Shown in pieces: positions 43,277 to 52,057 of a stretch of 64,000 nucleotides of DNA. The notes beneath the pieces are model-generated. The model had not been told where the DNA came from, made no database searches, and saw only the letters and a program-made list of their open reading frames with translations. Position 1 is the stretch's first letter. Each line of letters opens with the position of its first letter. The position numbers and the translations under genes are program-made. The stretch spans positions 124,001 through 188,000 of the forward strand of contig JBKBIP010000004.1 in assembly GCA_046297495.1 (NCBI GenBank), written 5' to 3'. This stretch comes from JBKBIP01 sp046297495. GTDB lineage: Bacteria > Planctomycetota > Planctomycetia > Gemmatales > Gemmataceae.

Positions 43277-44512
43277 CTATTTGGCCCCTTCATGCCCGGC
43301 GCTAATGGCATGCACATGCTTTTCCGTGCGCAAGAACAGCTGGCCGTGGGCAATGGCGGGAGAGGCGAGAGTGTATTCATCCAAGACGTTACGAGCCAAC
43401 ATCATGAAGTTCGGCCCCGCGGCCAGGACGTAGGTGACGCCGGCCTCATTGGTGACATAGATTTTGCCATCCCCTGCCACCGGAGAGGCAGTAAACTTGC
43501 CGGGAAGTCGCTCCCGGTATAGGTGCTTGCCCGTGCGTGCTTCCCAGCAGGTCAGAAAACCCATTTCGTGAATGACATAAAGATGATCGGCATAAAGCAG
43601 CGGCGAGCAGACATACGCCCCGCCGCGTGGATGTTGCCAGACGGCTTGCACCTCCCCTCGGCCGCCGGGGCGAACCGCCAGCGTGGGGCCATCCTTGCCG
43701 GACGTGACGAAGATCAAGCCGTGACCGAAGACCGGCGACGGCGTGACCCAGCCGGTGGTGCCAGCTACCTGCCAAAGCTGTCGGCCGGTCTCCGGGTCGT
43801 AAGCCCGCACATAGTCTTGACCGCTGACGATCAATTCCCGTTTGCCGCCAGTCGCCGGCGCCAGGATGGGGGTGCTCCAAGAACGCTCCAGCCCCCGGCG
43901 CTCGGTCTTCCACGCTTCCTTGCCGGTGGCGAAGTCCAAGGCGATCAGGTACGAATCAAAAGAAGTGAACCGGGTGCCATCATGATCGCAAACCAGGATG
44001 ACTCGATCCCGATCCAACACCGGCGAACTGGCCAAGCCTAGCTCCGTGTCAAACTCGCCGAGCCGACGATGCCAGAGCTGCTTGCCGGCGAAGTCGTAAC
44101 AGACCACCCCCGCGTTGCCAAAGAAGGCGATCACGCGCTGGCCATCCGTCGCCGGTGTGCTGGCGGCGTGGCCGGTCATGGCGGACGTGCGTTCCGGGTT
44201 TTTATCCACGATGGCTCGGCTCCAGCGTATCTGGCCGCTGTCACGATCCAGACAATGAACCAGCCGCCGTTCACCATCATCCAAGGCGGAGGTCAAAAAC
44301 AAGCTATCTCCCCAGACAATCGGCGACGACGAGCCTTCACCAGGGATGGCTGTTTTCCAAAGGATGTTCTCATTCTGGCCCCAGCGCGTGGGCAAGGGGG
44401 ACAGGGATGAGACCGCATTGCCGTCTGGTCCCCGCCAGCGCGGCCAGTCCTCCGCGTGCAATCGGTTTGGCGCTAGGAATAACATCAGCAAGAACAGCTT
44501 GATTTTTCTCAT
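43277..44512 (-). CDS. Secreted PQQ-like beta-propeller protein (third copy)
   Basis: 411 residues. Signal peptide 1-20 (ends RLHAEDW). The whole mature part is an eight-blade type propeller starting DWPRWRGPDGNAVSS and with DGxIYV and TGxxxW repeats. It is shorter than the copies at 6311 and 8801 and has no extra domain. The family name does not prove PQQ binding. Confidence 0.9.
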   Translation of the reverse strand: MRKIKLFLLMLFLAPNRLHAEDWPRWRGPDGNAVSSLSPLPTRWGQNENILWKTAIPGEGSSSPIVWGDSLFLTSALDDGERRLVHCLDRDSGQIRWSRAIVDKNPERTSAMTGHAASTPATDGQRVIAFFGNAGVVCYDFAGKQLWHRRLGEFDTELGLASSPVLDRDRVILVCDHDGTRFTSFDSYLIALDFATGKEAWKTERRGLERSWSTPILAPATGGKRELIVSGQDYVRAYDPETGRQLWQVAGTTGWVTPSPVFGHGLIFVTSGKDGPTLAVRPGGRGEVQAVWQHPRGGAYVCSPLLYADHLYVIHEMGFLTCWEARTGKHLYRERLPGKFTASPVAGDGKIYVTNEAGVTYVLAAGPNFMMLARNVLDEYTLASPAIAHGQLFLRTEKHVHAISAGHEGAK

Positions 44513-44676
44513 GCTGATCAGGATAGCCGCTGGGTGGGGGATTGAAAATCGTAAAATAGGATGTTGGATGATGAAAGGCTGTTAGGCGAGCGGTGAATGT
44601 CAGCCCGCCGCGAACGCCCCATGGGTTCTTTATGCATTGTCACTTTTCCTAATATCCTGGGGAGGAGTTGTCTGCC

Positions 44677-45615
44677 GTGAACGTGGTTGGTCGTCTGGCG
44701 CCATCGCCAACGGGGGCGCAGCATGTAGGCAACGCTCGTACTTATGTGATCGCTTGGCTGTCGGCGCGCAGTCGAGGCGGGCGGTTGTTGCTGCGCTTGG
44801 AGGACATTGACTCGCCGCGCGTCCGAGCAGGGGCTGCCACGCAAACCTTGGACGACTTGCGCTGGTTAGGCTTGGATTGGGATGAAGGCCCTGTCGTGCA
44901 GACCGAACGGCTGTCCCTGTACCAAGAGGCTCTGTGCCGACTGCGAGCGCATGAGCTGGTGTATCCTTGCACATGCAGCCGGGGCGACATCGAGCGGGCC
45001 GCCAGCGCGCCGCACGCGGATCACGATAGTTCCATTTATCCGGGTACCTGCACGCATCGCCGGGCAACTGACGCGGCGGCGTTGGCGGATCGGGCGTGGG
45101 CGTGGCGATTACGTGTCCCAATGGAAATCATCACCTTCAACGATTCCTTGCGGGGTTCGGTGTCGCTCGATCTGGAAACCTTGGGAGACGTGGTCGTCTG
45201 GAAATCGTCAGGGACTCCCGCTTATCAGTTGGCCGTGGTCGTGGATGACGCGGCTATGGGCATCACCGAAGTCGTGCGCGGCGACGATTTGATACCGTCC
45301 ACCCCTTGGCAAGTGGTATTGTACCGGATGTTGGAGCTGCGCGCGCCAGCTTGGTGTCATGTGCCGCTGGTGGTCGGCCCGGACGGCCGCCGCTTGGCCA
45401 AGCGTCATGGAGACACCAAGCTATCATCGTTGCGGGCGGCGGGAGTGCGACCCGAGGCGTTGTTGGGATTGCTGGCTTGGTCCTGTGGCTGGTTGGAGAC
45501 CTACGAACCGATTCGATTGCCGGAGTTATTGCCGTTGTTCCGCCTGGAGACGATTCCGCCCCATCCCTTCGTGCTGGAACCGCGCTGGCTGGAGATGATT
45601 GGCTTTTCTGTCTAA
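44677..45615 (+). CDS. gluQ: Glutamyl-Q tRNA(Asp) synthetase
   Basis: 312 residues; GTG 44677 is preferred over TTG 44668 because GGAGGAG lies about 10 bases upstream of it. RLAPSPTGAQHVGNART carries the HIGH-like motif, RLAKRHGDT the KMSKS-like motif, and YPCTCSRGD with YPGTC gives the zinc site. It lacks the anticodon-binding half of GluRS. The enzyme attaches glutamate to queuosine in the anticodon of tRNA(Asp), so the cell should make queuosine. It converges with the sugar epimerase, 6 bp apart. Confidence 0.92.
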   Translation: MNVVGRLAPSPTGAQHVGNARTYVIAWLSARSRGGRLLLRLEDIDSPRVRAGAATQTLDDLRWLGLDWDEGPVVQTERLSLYQEALCRLRAHELVYPCTCSRGDIERAASAPHADHDSSIYPGTCTHRRATDAAALADRAWAWRLRVPMEIITFNDSLRGSVSLDLETLGDVVVWKSSGTPAYQLAVVVDDAAMGITEVVRGDDLIPSTPWQVVLYRMLELRAPAWCHVPLVVGPDGRRLAKRHGDTKLSSLRAAGVRPEALLGLLAWSCGWLETYEPIRLPELLPLFRLETIPPHPFVLEPRWLEMIGFSV

Positions 45616-45621
45616 AGCATG

Positions 45622-46566
45622 TCACGCCGCCTGGCGCTGGCCGAAGCCGCTTTGCCAGGCCACCTGGCGGGCCAGCCCTTCGTCGATGCCGACGCGCGGC
45701 CGCCAGTCAAGATGGCGCAACAGCTTGCCGGTATCGGCGCAAGTGTAGCGTTGGTCCCCCGGACGGGCCGGCGCGCGTTGGATGGACGGCTGGCGACCCA
45801 TGATCACTTCGAGTTTGTGCAGCACGTCCCAGACTGTCACGATTTCGCCGCCGCCGACGTTGTAGATTTCTCCCGGCATGGCCTGGACCGCCGCCAAGGT
45901 CGCGTCCACGCAATCGCTGACATACGTATTACCTCGCACCTGATGGCCGTCGCCGTGAATGGTCAGCGGTTCCCCCGCGAGCATGGCCCGGATGAAACGA
46001 TGATAACCCATGTCGGGCCGTTGTCGGGGACCATAGACGGAAAAGTAGCGTAGAATGACAACAGGAAGCCCCCATTCTTCCTGATAGGCGCGGCACAGGT
46101 TTTCCGCCGCCAACTTCGTGACCCCATAAGGGGATATGGGACGAGGTGGCAACGACTCATCGCCGGAACCGTACCGGCCATACACCGAGGAGGTCGAGGC
46201 GAACACAAAGCGGCGGACTTGCCCCACGCGGTGGACGCCATCCAACAAGCGCTGCGTGGCCGTGACGTTGCAGCTCTCATACAGCGTGAAGTCGGTCCAA
46301 CTATTGGGCAACCCTGGCATACCGGCGAGATGGAAAATGACTTCCGCGTCGTCCAACAACTCGTCGAGCGGATCAGTGCGTAAGTCTACTTCCCGAAAGT
46401 CAAAGCCATGATGGCGCCGGGCGGCTTCGAGATTGGCTTCCTTGATCGACCGGGGATAGTACGGGATAAACGCATCAACGCCGAGCACGTCATGACCAGC
46501 GTGCAGCAAGCGCTCGCACAGGTGCGAGCCGATGAATCCCGCTGCTCCCGTCACCAGGCATTTCAT
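45622..46566 (-). CDS. NAD-dependent nucleotide-sugar epimerase (SDR)
   Basis: 314 residues. GAAGFIGSH (Rossmann, 7-15), Tyr147 and Lys151 in SPYGVTKL, RYFSVYGPRQRPDM typical of UDP-glucuronate 4-epimerase/UDP-glucose 4-epimerase members. Start ATG 46566 overlaps the glycosyltransferase stop (ATGA), so both are in one operon. Probably supplies a sugar donor for the upstream transferase. Confidence 0.9.
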   Translation of the reverse strand: MKCLVTGAAGFIGSHLCERLLHAGHDVLGVDAFIPYYPRSIKEANLEAARRHHGFDFREVDLRTDPLDELLDDAEVIFHLAGMPGLPNSWTDFTLYESCNVTATQRLLDGVHRVGQVRRFVFASTSSVYGRYGSGDESLPPRPISPYGVTKLAAENLCRAYQEEWGLPVVILRYFSVYGPRQRPDMGYHRFIRAMLAGEPLTIHGDGHQVRGNTYVSDCVDATLAAVQAMPGEIYNVGGGEIVTVWDVLHKLEVIMGRQPSIQRAPARPGDQRYTCADTGKLLRHLDWRPRVGIDEGLARQVAWQSGFGQRQAA

Positions 46567-49500
46567 GACAACATCTCCTCGCCAACTGGCAGGTGACGAC
46601 TCCACGCGGTGGTTGTCTCGTCCGAGGCTGCCCCATAGCGCTCCAACCGTGCCAGGCGAGATTCCAAGGCATGCAGTCGATTCTCCAGCTGAGCATTGCG
46701 CCGTTGACTCTCTTCTAACTGGCGCGCCAGCTCCGCCATTGCCGCTGACCTGTTATTTGCCTGAACCGCCTCACGCTCCACCGCCAAAGCATGGTCCAGA
46801 GTGGCGCCGCACTCGACCAACTCCGTCAGGACCGAGAGCAATTGGCGGTTGAAGGCGGATTGTTGCCGTGACAGCACATCGACATAAGCGCGGCGGAAAT
46901 TGCCCAATAACTTATGCTTGAGCCAGCGTTTCCAGGAAGCGAACCAGCCTTCGGTCACGTCAAGATAATCATCAGGCAAGCGCTGCCAGCGTTGCGCCTC
47001 GGCCAACAACGCGCGGGCACGGCGCACCAGAGCCAAACAACCGCCCATCGCGAAAGCCTCTGTTTCCATTCGAGCCAGCAACCGCACCTGCGTGACAGGC
47101 ATGGGACTGATTCGATGATTTACGGATGTCATCTCAGCCGGGACCACGTCCAAGGCCGCGCTATACGTTCCCGCCCGTGGCGGCAGCGGCAGCCGTAGCG
47201 ACGCGGCCAGCGTCTGACCGGGCAACACCATGTCCGGCAAAGGCGTGGTCTCCGTCAGTGAGTCGATGGCATGTCCAGAATCGTCGATGACCCGACACCG
47301 CAAGACATAACGGCAAGGCCCCTCGGCGACCAACGGCTGGGAGCCGCGATTGTGAACCTGTACGGGAATCAATATGGCTCCTGGCCCCACGCCAACCTCC
47401 AATTCATCCTGGCGCGGAGTGACTTCGGCATCTAGGGACATAGGGGCCGGTGTCGCGTCCAAGACCTGTTCCACGATCTCCGCGAAACCGGCGCGCCACG
47501 CCAAGCGGCCATGCTCCGCGGCGCGGCGCGGACCGCGCTGGCGCATGGCTTCCGCCAACGGGTGCGCCAATTCTCGAAGGACACGCTCTAGCCGATCCTG
47601 GAATTTGCTGGCGGAGCCGAACTCACGGCGGACGTAGGATCGTCCCAATTGGCCGCGCTCGCTCCAGGCGGTGGGCTGTTCTTTCAGATCGTCCAACGCG
47701 GCGGCGAAGGAAGCGTAGTCATTTACTGTCTGCCCGCCGCCACTGACACGCGTATGCTCTGCTAAGACGGCACATTCCGCGTGCGCGATGACGGGGGTTC
47801 CTTGTGCCCACGCTTCCAGAGCCACCAATGATAGCGCTTCGTGACGGGACAGTTGCAATAATGCCGCCGCGCCGGCCAAGACATCGCGCTTGGCATCCTC
47901 GGGGAGAAAGCCCAAGTCGTGCAGCCAAGGCCGGCGCGGCAAGCGCCATTCCCCTTCCCCCATGAAAGCAAAGAGAAACCCGCCCCGATTCTCCGCCGCG
48001 TAGCGCTCGGCATATTCTAGCAACAGCGGCAGGTCCTTCTCGGCGCAGTAGCGCCCAGCATAGAGCAGGTACGGGACACCGCCCACATGTTGCCGGCCGC
48101 GCTCGGCGTCGCCGATTGTCTCCGTGTCCAACCAAGTGCCGATACATGTAGAGCGCGGATGATTCAGCCCTAGCTCAATCTCAGCGAACGCTTGTTCTGC
48201 AGGGCTGTGATAGAGGATGCCGCCGACCTGTTCATAAGCGGCGCGCAACAGCCGCAACCGGGCGAACGGTTCATCATGGATGCAGGGAAGCAACAGCGTT
48301 TGCTCCGGGAAGCGGCGGGCCACGTCATACGTCAGGCCAAAAAGATAAGGACCAACGATGATGGCATCCAAGTTTCCGGTTTCTTGTCCCAGCGCCTGGA
48401 TCAATTGGCGTGAGTGCAAGGAATGACGTAAGTAATCGGTTTCTTCCGCGTCTGTCACCTTGCCGTTCGCATGGCGAATGATTTGCAACGCGCGGTTGTG
48501 TTCCGCGGCGTTGTACCCGTCCAGCGTGAAACGGCGCACCAAGATGCCATCTTCATAAGATTCCCCCGCTGGGTAATGATTCCCCCAAGTGCTGGCCGAG
48601 CGCGTGCAGGTGGTGAACACCGACACCTCATGCCCCGCTTGGCGCAAGAAACGAGCGATGGTCCGCAATGAAGTTTCCGCTCCCCCGACGAAATCCGCAC
48701 CATAACGACACGCCACGACGGCAACGCGCCATGGCGTTGCGTGGGGACGAGCGCCAGCGAGAGCGGGCTTCAGCACACGGATAATCTGCCGTGCCAAATC
48801 GTTCGCGTCATCCGGCATGAAGGTCAGCCCGGCGTCGGCGACCGTCTCCGGCAAGGCGGCGGCCCGCGCGGCGACCACCGGCACGCCGCACGCCATCGCT
48901 TCGAGCACCGGCAGGCAAAACCCCTCATGCCGCGATGGCATGATGAAGACATCGGCGGCGCGGTAGGCATCCCGCAAGTAAGTATCCTCAACGTGGCCCA
49001 AAAAGTGCAAGCGGTCAGCGACGCCGTGTTCCTTGGCCAAGCGCTGACAACGGCACATCTCATCCTGATAGACGTCGCGCGTGTCGCCGATGATCAGGGC
49101 ATGAATGGGCGGCTCGTGGCACCGCAAACGGGCCAAGGCCTCGATCAGCACCGCCAGGCGTTTGTTCGGAGCCACGCGACCGACATAGAGCAGTAAACGG
49201 CCGTTCTCCAGACCCAAGCGCCGGCGCGGATCACGTTCGGGCGGGCCGGGATGAAACCAGTTCGTGTTGATGGGATAGCCGAGCGCTTGCAACCGCGCCA
49301 TCGGAATATCACAGGCATCGAGCAATTCCTGGCGCGCGAATTGGCTATGGGTCAATACCATGTCGGCGAACCATGCCAAACCGCGCTGGCGTGCCCCTTG
49401 CTCCAGGGCTTCTCGCCCAGAACCGAACCACATTTCCGGCGGGGTAACACTATGATAATCGAAAAGAACGCGCGTCCGGCCCGCCAGCAACGGTAGCCAT

Positions 49501-49796
49501 TCGAGCAAGCGAAAATACTGGCTATATTCCACGATGATCAAGTCGGCGGCGGTAAGAAACTCCTCGGCCTGTTCCGAGTCGATCCGAGCAGATCCACGTG
49601 AGAAGCGAAGCGAATTCATACAAGGAACGGACAGAGAACGGTAATGGGGACGAACGACCGGATGCATGCTCCGATCATCCTCCACGAAGACCGCCACATC
49701 CGCGCCGTGATTAAGGAAGAAGGAGACTTTTTCCGCCAACTGGTTACCGATGGCATCGCCGGCCCGCGCGCTGGCACTCAGAAACGCGACCCGCAT
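46563..49796 (-). CDS. Double GT4 glycosyltransferase fusion with coiled-coil tail
   Basis: 1077 residues. The first GT-B unit (1-350) has LLYVGRVAPNKRL and EGFCLPVLE (E-x7-E). The second (about 355-740) has VGGAETSLRTIARFL, YLLYAGRYCAEKDL and EALSLVALE (E-x7-E). Both catalytic motifs are intact. A beta-sandwich-like domain (about 790-900: ILIPVQVHNRGSQPLVAEG) recalls the glycan-binding part of Wzt, followed by helices and a terminal coiled coil (LEESQRRNAQLENRLHALESR split by Ala). A single chain could add two sugars in turn and hold the acceptor. Start ATG 49796. Confidence 0.88.
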   Translation of the reverse strand: MRVAFLSASARAGDAIGNQLAEKVSFFLNHGADVAVFVEDDRSMHPVVRPHYRSLSVPCMNSLRFSRGSARIDSEQAEEFLTAADLIIVEYSQYFRLLEWLPLLAGRTRVLFDYHSVTPPEMWFGSGREALEQGARQRGLAWFADMVLTHSQFARQELLDACDIPMARLQALGYPINTNWFHPGPPERDPRRRLGLENGRLLLYVGRVAPNKRLAVLIEALARLRCHEPPIHALIIGDTRDVYQDEMCRCQRLAKEHGVADRLHFLGHVEDTYLRDAYRAADVFIMPSRHEGFCLPVLEAMACGVPVVAARAAALPETVADAGLTFMPDDANDLARQIIRVLKPALAGARPHATPWRVAVVACRYGADFVGGAETSLRTIARFLRQAGHEVSVFTTCTRSASTWGNHYPAGESYEDGILVRRFTLDGYNAAEHNRALQIIRHANGKVTDAEETDYLRHSLHSRQLIQALGQETGNLDAIIVGPYLFGLTYDVARRFPEQTLLLPCIHDEPFARLRLLRAAYEQVGGILYHSPAEQAFAEIELGLNHPRSTCIGTWLDTETIGDAERGRQHVGGVPYLLYAGRYCAEKDLPLLLEYAERYAAENRGGFLFAFMGEGEWRLPRRPWLHDLGFLPEDAKRDVLAGAAALLQLSRHEALSLVALEAWAQGTPVIAHAECAVLAEHTRVSGGGQTVNDYASFAAALDDLKEQPTAWSERGQLGRSYVRREFGSASKFQDRLERVLRELAHPLAEAMRQRGPRRAAEHGRLAWRAGFAEIVEQVLDATPAPMSLDAEVTPRQDELEVGVGPGAILIPVQVHNRGSQPLVAEGPCRYVLRCRVIDDSGHAIDSLTETTPLPDMVLPGQTLAASLRLPLPPRAGTYSAALDVVPAEMTSVNHRISPMPVTQVRLLARMETEAFAMGGCLALVRRARALLAEAQRWQRLPDDYLDVTEGWFASWKRWLKHKLLGNFRRAYVDVLSRQQSAFNRQLLSVLTELVECGATLDHALAVEREAVQANNRSAAMAELARQLEESQRRNAQLENRLHALESRLARLERYGAASDETTTAWSRHLPVGEEMLS

Positions 49797-49933
49797 GGGG
49801 TGGTCCCTCCCTGGACATCACGCTGAGGAATCATGAAAAGCAGCGGGGTATCTTAACAAAGCCGCTCATCCGCCGCAATCCGGCTTGAGTGGGAAGTACT
49901 TCCAAAATTTCGATTCAGATAGGAAAGACTTAA

Positions 49934-49981
49934 GATTCATCGGTTCGCGCACGCTGGCGACACGATACGCGAACCGATGAA
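49934..49981. repeat. GATTCATCG palindrome family, copy 5
   Basis: GATTCATCGGTTCGCG (49934-49949) pairs with CGCGAACCGATGAA (49968-49981): 14 perfect pairs, then a mismatch. It lies in the gap downstream of the HEAT-like gene stop and upstream of the glycosyltransferase, both minus strand. Confidence 0.8.
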
Positions 49982-50003
49982 CCCACGGCCCATTGGCATG
50001 AGG

Positions 50004-51731
50004 CTACTTCAACGGCACATCCTTGAGCACGAACGGAATATCCAAGCTGACGGAGCGGCTGCCAGATAGGATCAGCTTGGTGGGAGCGCCTTGCCCTTGG
50101 TTCGGTTGATACGTTAGGGTGTATTCCTGACTGACGACGTTGTTGACGATCTGCACCTTGGAGCCCGTGCTAACGAGGCGGAAGGGTTGGTCCTTGTCAT
50201 CGACCAGAGACAAGCCGGCGGGGTTTGTGGGGAGAACCGGAGCACGGCCGCCGATTTGTACTTGGATCTGTTGGACTTGGAATTGCTGGGCCGGCGGCGC
50301 CGGTTGCGGTTGGGCTTGCCGCTGCGCCGGCACGGGGGCGGGTAGCGGTTGCACTTGAATCGGGAGGTTCCCGACGCCCCCCTGGACCGGCAGGGCGTTG
50401 GCGGGCGGCTCGATGGCAACTTGCACCGTGATTTGGCCGTTGGCTTGTTGGGTGACATCGATCACCTTGATCTCGCCACCATCCTGGCCGCGTACCGTTT
50501 GACCGGCGGCCTTGAGGATGTTCGCCACAGTGATCAAGGGTTGCGGGGCCGTTTGCGCCTGAGCGGTGATCGTCCCGCGAATTTCCTTGAGACTTTGAGA
50601 AGGTTTGTCCCCCTTGGCCAACCGGACGGTGATTTGCGTCGGATGCCCCACCGCGAGAGGGGGCCGGATGCGTGCGATCGCTGGGGCCACGCCGATGCCG
50701 ATGGCCGGCTGCTCTTCCGCCGCCCCCACGCTGGTCGAAGCCGACAATTTTTGTCCCTGATCATCGATGGCCCGATCCACGCGCACGCCGAGCAGTTGTT
50801 GCCACATCAACTTGGGTTCGGGAGTGACATCCAGGACGAATGCTTCCTCGCTATCTTTCTTGGCTTCATCGTTAATCGGAGTGCTCGGTGGCAAAGCGCG
50901 GACGCGCACCGCTCCTTCGTAGTGCGTTGGTAGAACAGGGGGCTTGCCATCGGTCAAGTAGATGGTCTGGTTGGCGGCGCCCGGAAAACGCTCCGGCGGT
51001 TGAACGGGGAGAATGGCGGGAGCGACGCCTTGAATGGGCTGACCAGGTTGTACCTGAATCTGAATTCGTTGCTGTAAAGCGCCATTTTGCAAGGGTTGGC
51101 GATTGGGCACGGGTGCCGGTAGCGGCACAGGGGCCGGCTGCGGCGCCGGCTGCGGCAGGGGACGAATCGGAAGGGGCCGAGGAACAGGTTGCGGGCGGGG
51201 TTGGGGCTTGACGGCCTTATCCGTCGCTTCCGTCAGTCCGGCCTTCTGGCAAAACAGGTCGAAGGCTTGCCAAAACGTCGTCTCTCCCGTGTCCAACGTC
51301 ACCCGACGCTCGGCCAAGTCTTGCGGGTTTCCCGTCAAGACGATGTTATACCCGCTCTTCTGCGCCAAGTCGCGCACCGCATCGAGGACCGGCATGTTGT
51401 CGTATTTCAGATGAACGCGCGTTGGCGCCAAAAGATTGGCGGCGGTCATCTTCTGGCTGATCTTGTTCACCAACTCGCTGGCGCGTTTACGAGTTTCCAC
51501 GTCATCACTTTGGGCCGCTTTCCGTAGCGCCTCCAGGGCGGGAGCGCCGATCTTCTCCAACGCGCTGGTAGCTTCTTCCCGTTCCACAAAGCTGCCATTG
51601 CCGAGCAGGTCGATGAGTTGCTCGATCTGCTTTTGCTCATCGACGGTGCTGACAGGGGCCGCCACTACCCAAGCCAGCCCCCCCAGGCCCAAGCCAACGC
51701 TCAAGGCCAAAAGTCCAAATAGGGTTCGCAT
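50004..51731 (-). CDS. Secreted HEAT-like protein with Pro/Gln-rich regions
   Basis: 575 residues. ATG 51731 with AAGGAG at 9 bases. Signal peptide 1-25 (ends VVAAP). HEAT-like helices at 30-95 (IDLLGNGSFVEREEATSALEK, RKRASELVNKI), then a secretin/TonB short-domain-like part (HLKYDNMPVLDAVRDLAQKSGYNIVL) near 105-160. Residues 175-260 and 440-490 are Pro/Gln repeats (PQPRPQPVPRPLPIRP). The C-terminal beta-rich part is unassigned. Possibly an envelope scaffold; function unknown. Confidence 0.7.
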   Translation of the reverse strand: MRTLFGLLALSVGLGLGGLAWVVAAPVSTVDEQKQIEQLIDLLGNGSFVEREEATSALEKIGAPALEALRKAAQSDDVETRKRASELVNKISQKMTAANLLAPTRVHLKYDNMPVLDAVRDLAQKSGYNIVLTGNPQDLAERRVTLDTGETTFWQAFDLFCQKAGLTEATDKAVKPQPRPQPVPRPLPIRPLPQPAPQPAPVPLPAPVPNRQPLQNGALQQRIQIQVQPGQPIQGVAPAILPVQPPERFPGAANQTIYLTDGKPPVLPTHYEGAVRVRALPPSTPINDEAKKDSEEAFVLDVTPEPKLMWQQLLGVRVDRAIDDQGQKLSASTSVGAAEEQPAIGIGVAPAIARIRPPLAVGHPTQITVRLAKGDKPSQSLKEIRGTITAQAQTAPQPLITVANILKAAGQTVRGQDGGEIKVIDVTQQANGQITVQVAIEPPANALPVQGGVGNLPIQVQPLPAPVPAQRQAQPQPAPPAQQFQVQQIQVQIGGRAPVLPTNPAGLSLVDDKDQPFRLVSTGSKVQIVNNVVSQEYTLTYQPNQGQGAPTKLILSGSRSVSLDIPFVLKDVPLK

Positions 51732-52057
51732 GGTGATACGCTCCTTAGACTGATGTTGTCGTTTACGTATGCGCACTCTCTTCACTATTCCAGGATGGAT
51801 TATCATAACGACGAACGAAAGAAAGGAAGAGTTTGGAAAAAATTTACATTGTTTCTCGATTCCCAGGAAAGATGCTACTAAGCACGCAACGCGAGCAAGC
51901 CACACTTGCTCGCGCTGCGTGCTCCTGTGATTTTCCGTCTTGCCGAGGTAATAATACGAGAGCAGCCCACATCACCAGCAATTGCAATTTCCGCCTGCCT
52001 GTGCCACCATAACCACAGGCTGTCGCGTTCCGTGGGGCGTTATTCACTCTCTCGTTT
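51732..52057. other. Divergent intergenic region with a strong palindrome
   Basis: 326 bp between the divergent HEAT-like and DHPS-like genes. It holds the hairpin at 51881-51923 and an A-rich stretch around 51805-51845 (GAAAGAAAGGAAGAG, GGAAAAAATTTACATTG). No gene was seen. Confidence 0.6.
51881..51923. repeat. 19-bp-arm inverted repeat
   Basis: AGCACGCAACGCGAGCAAG (51881-51899) and CTTGCTCGCGCTGCGTGCT (51905-51923) pair at 18 of 19 positions around a 5-base loop, CCACA. Neither arm matches the other repeat families. It could be a regulatory RNA hairpin in a leader, or a mobile palindrome. Confidence 0.75.
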
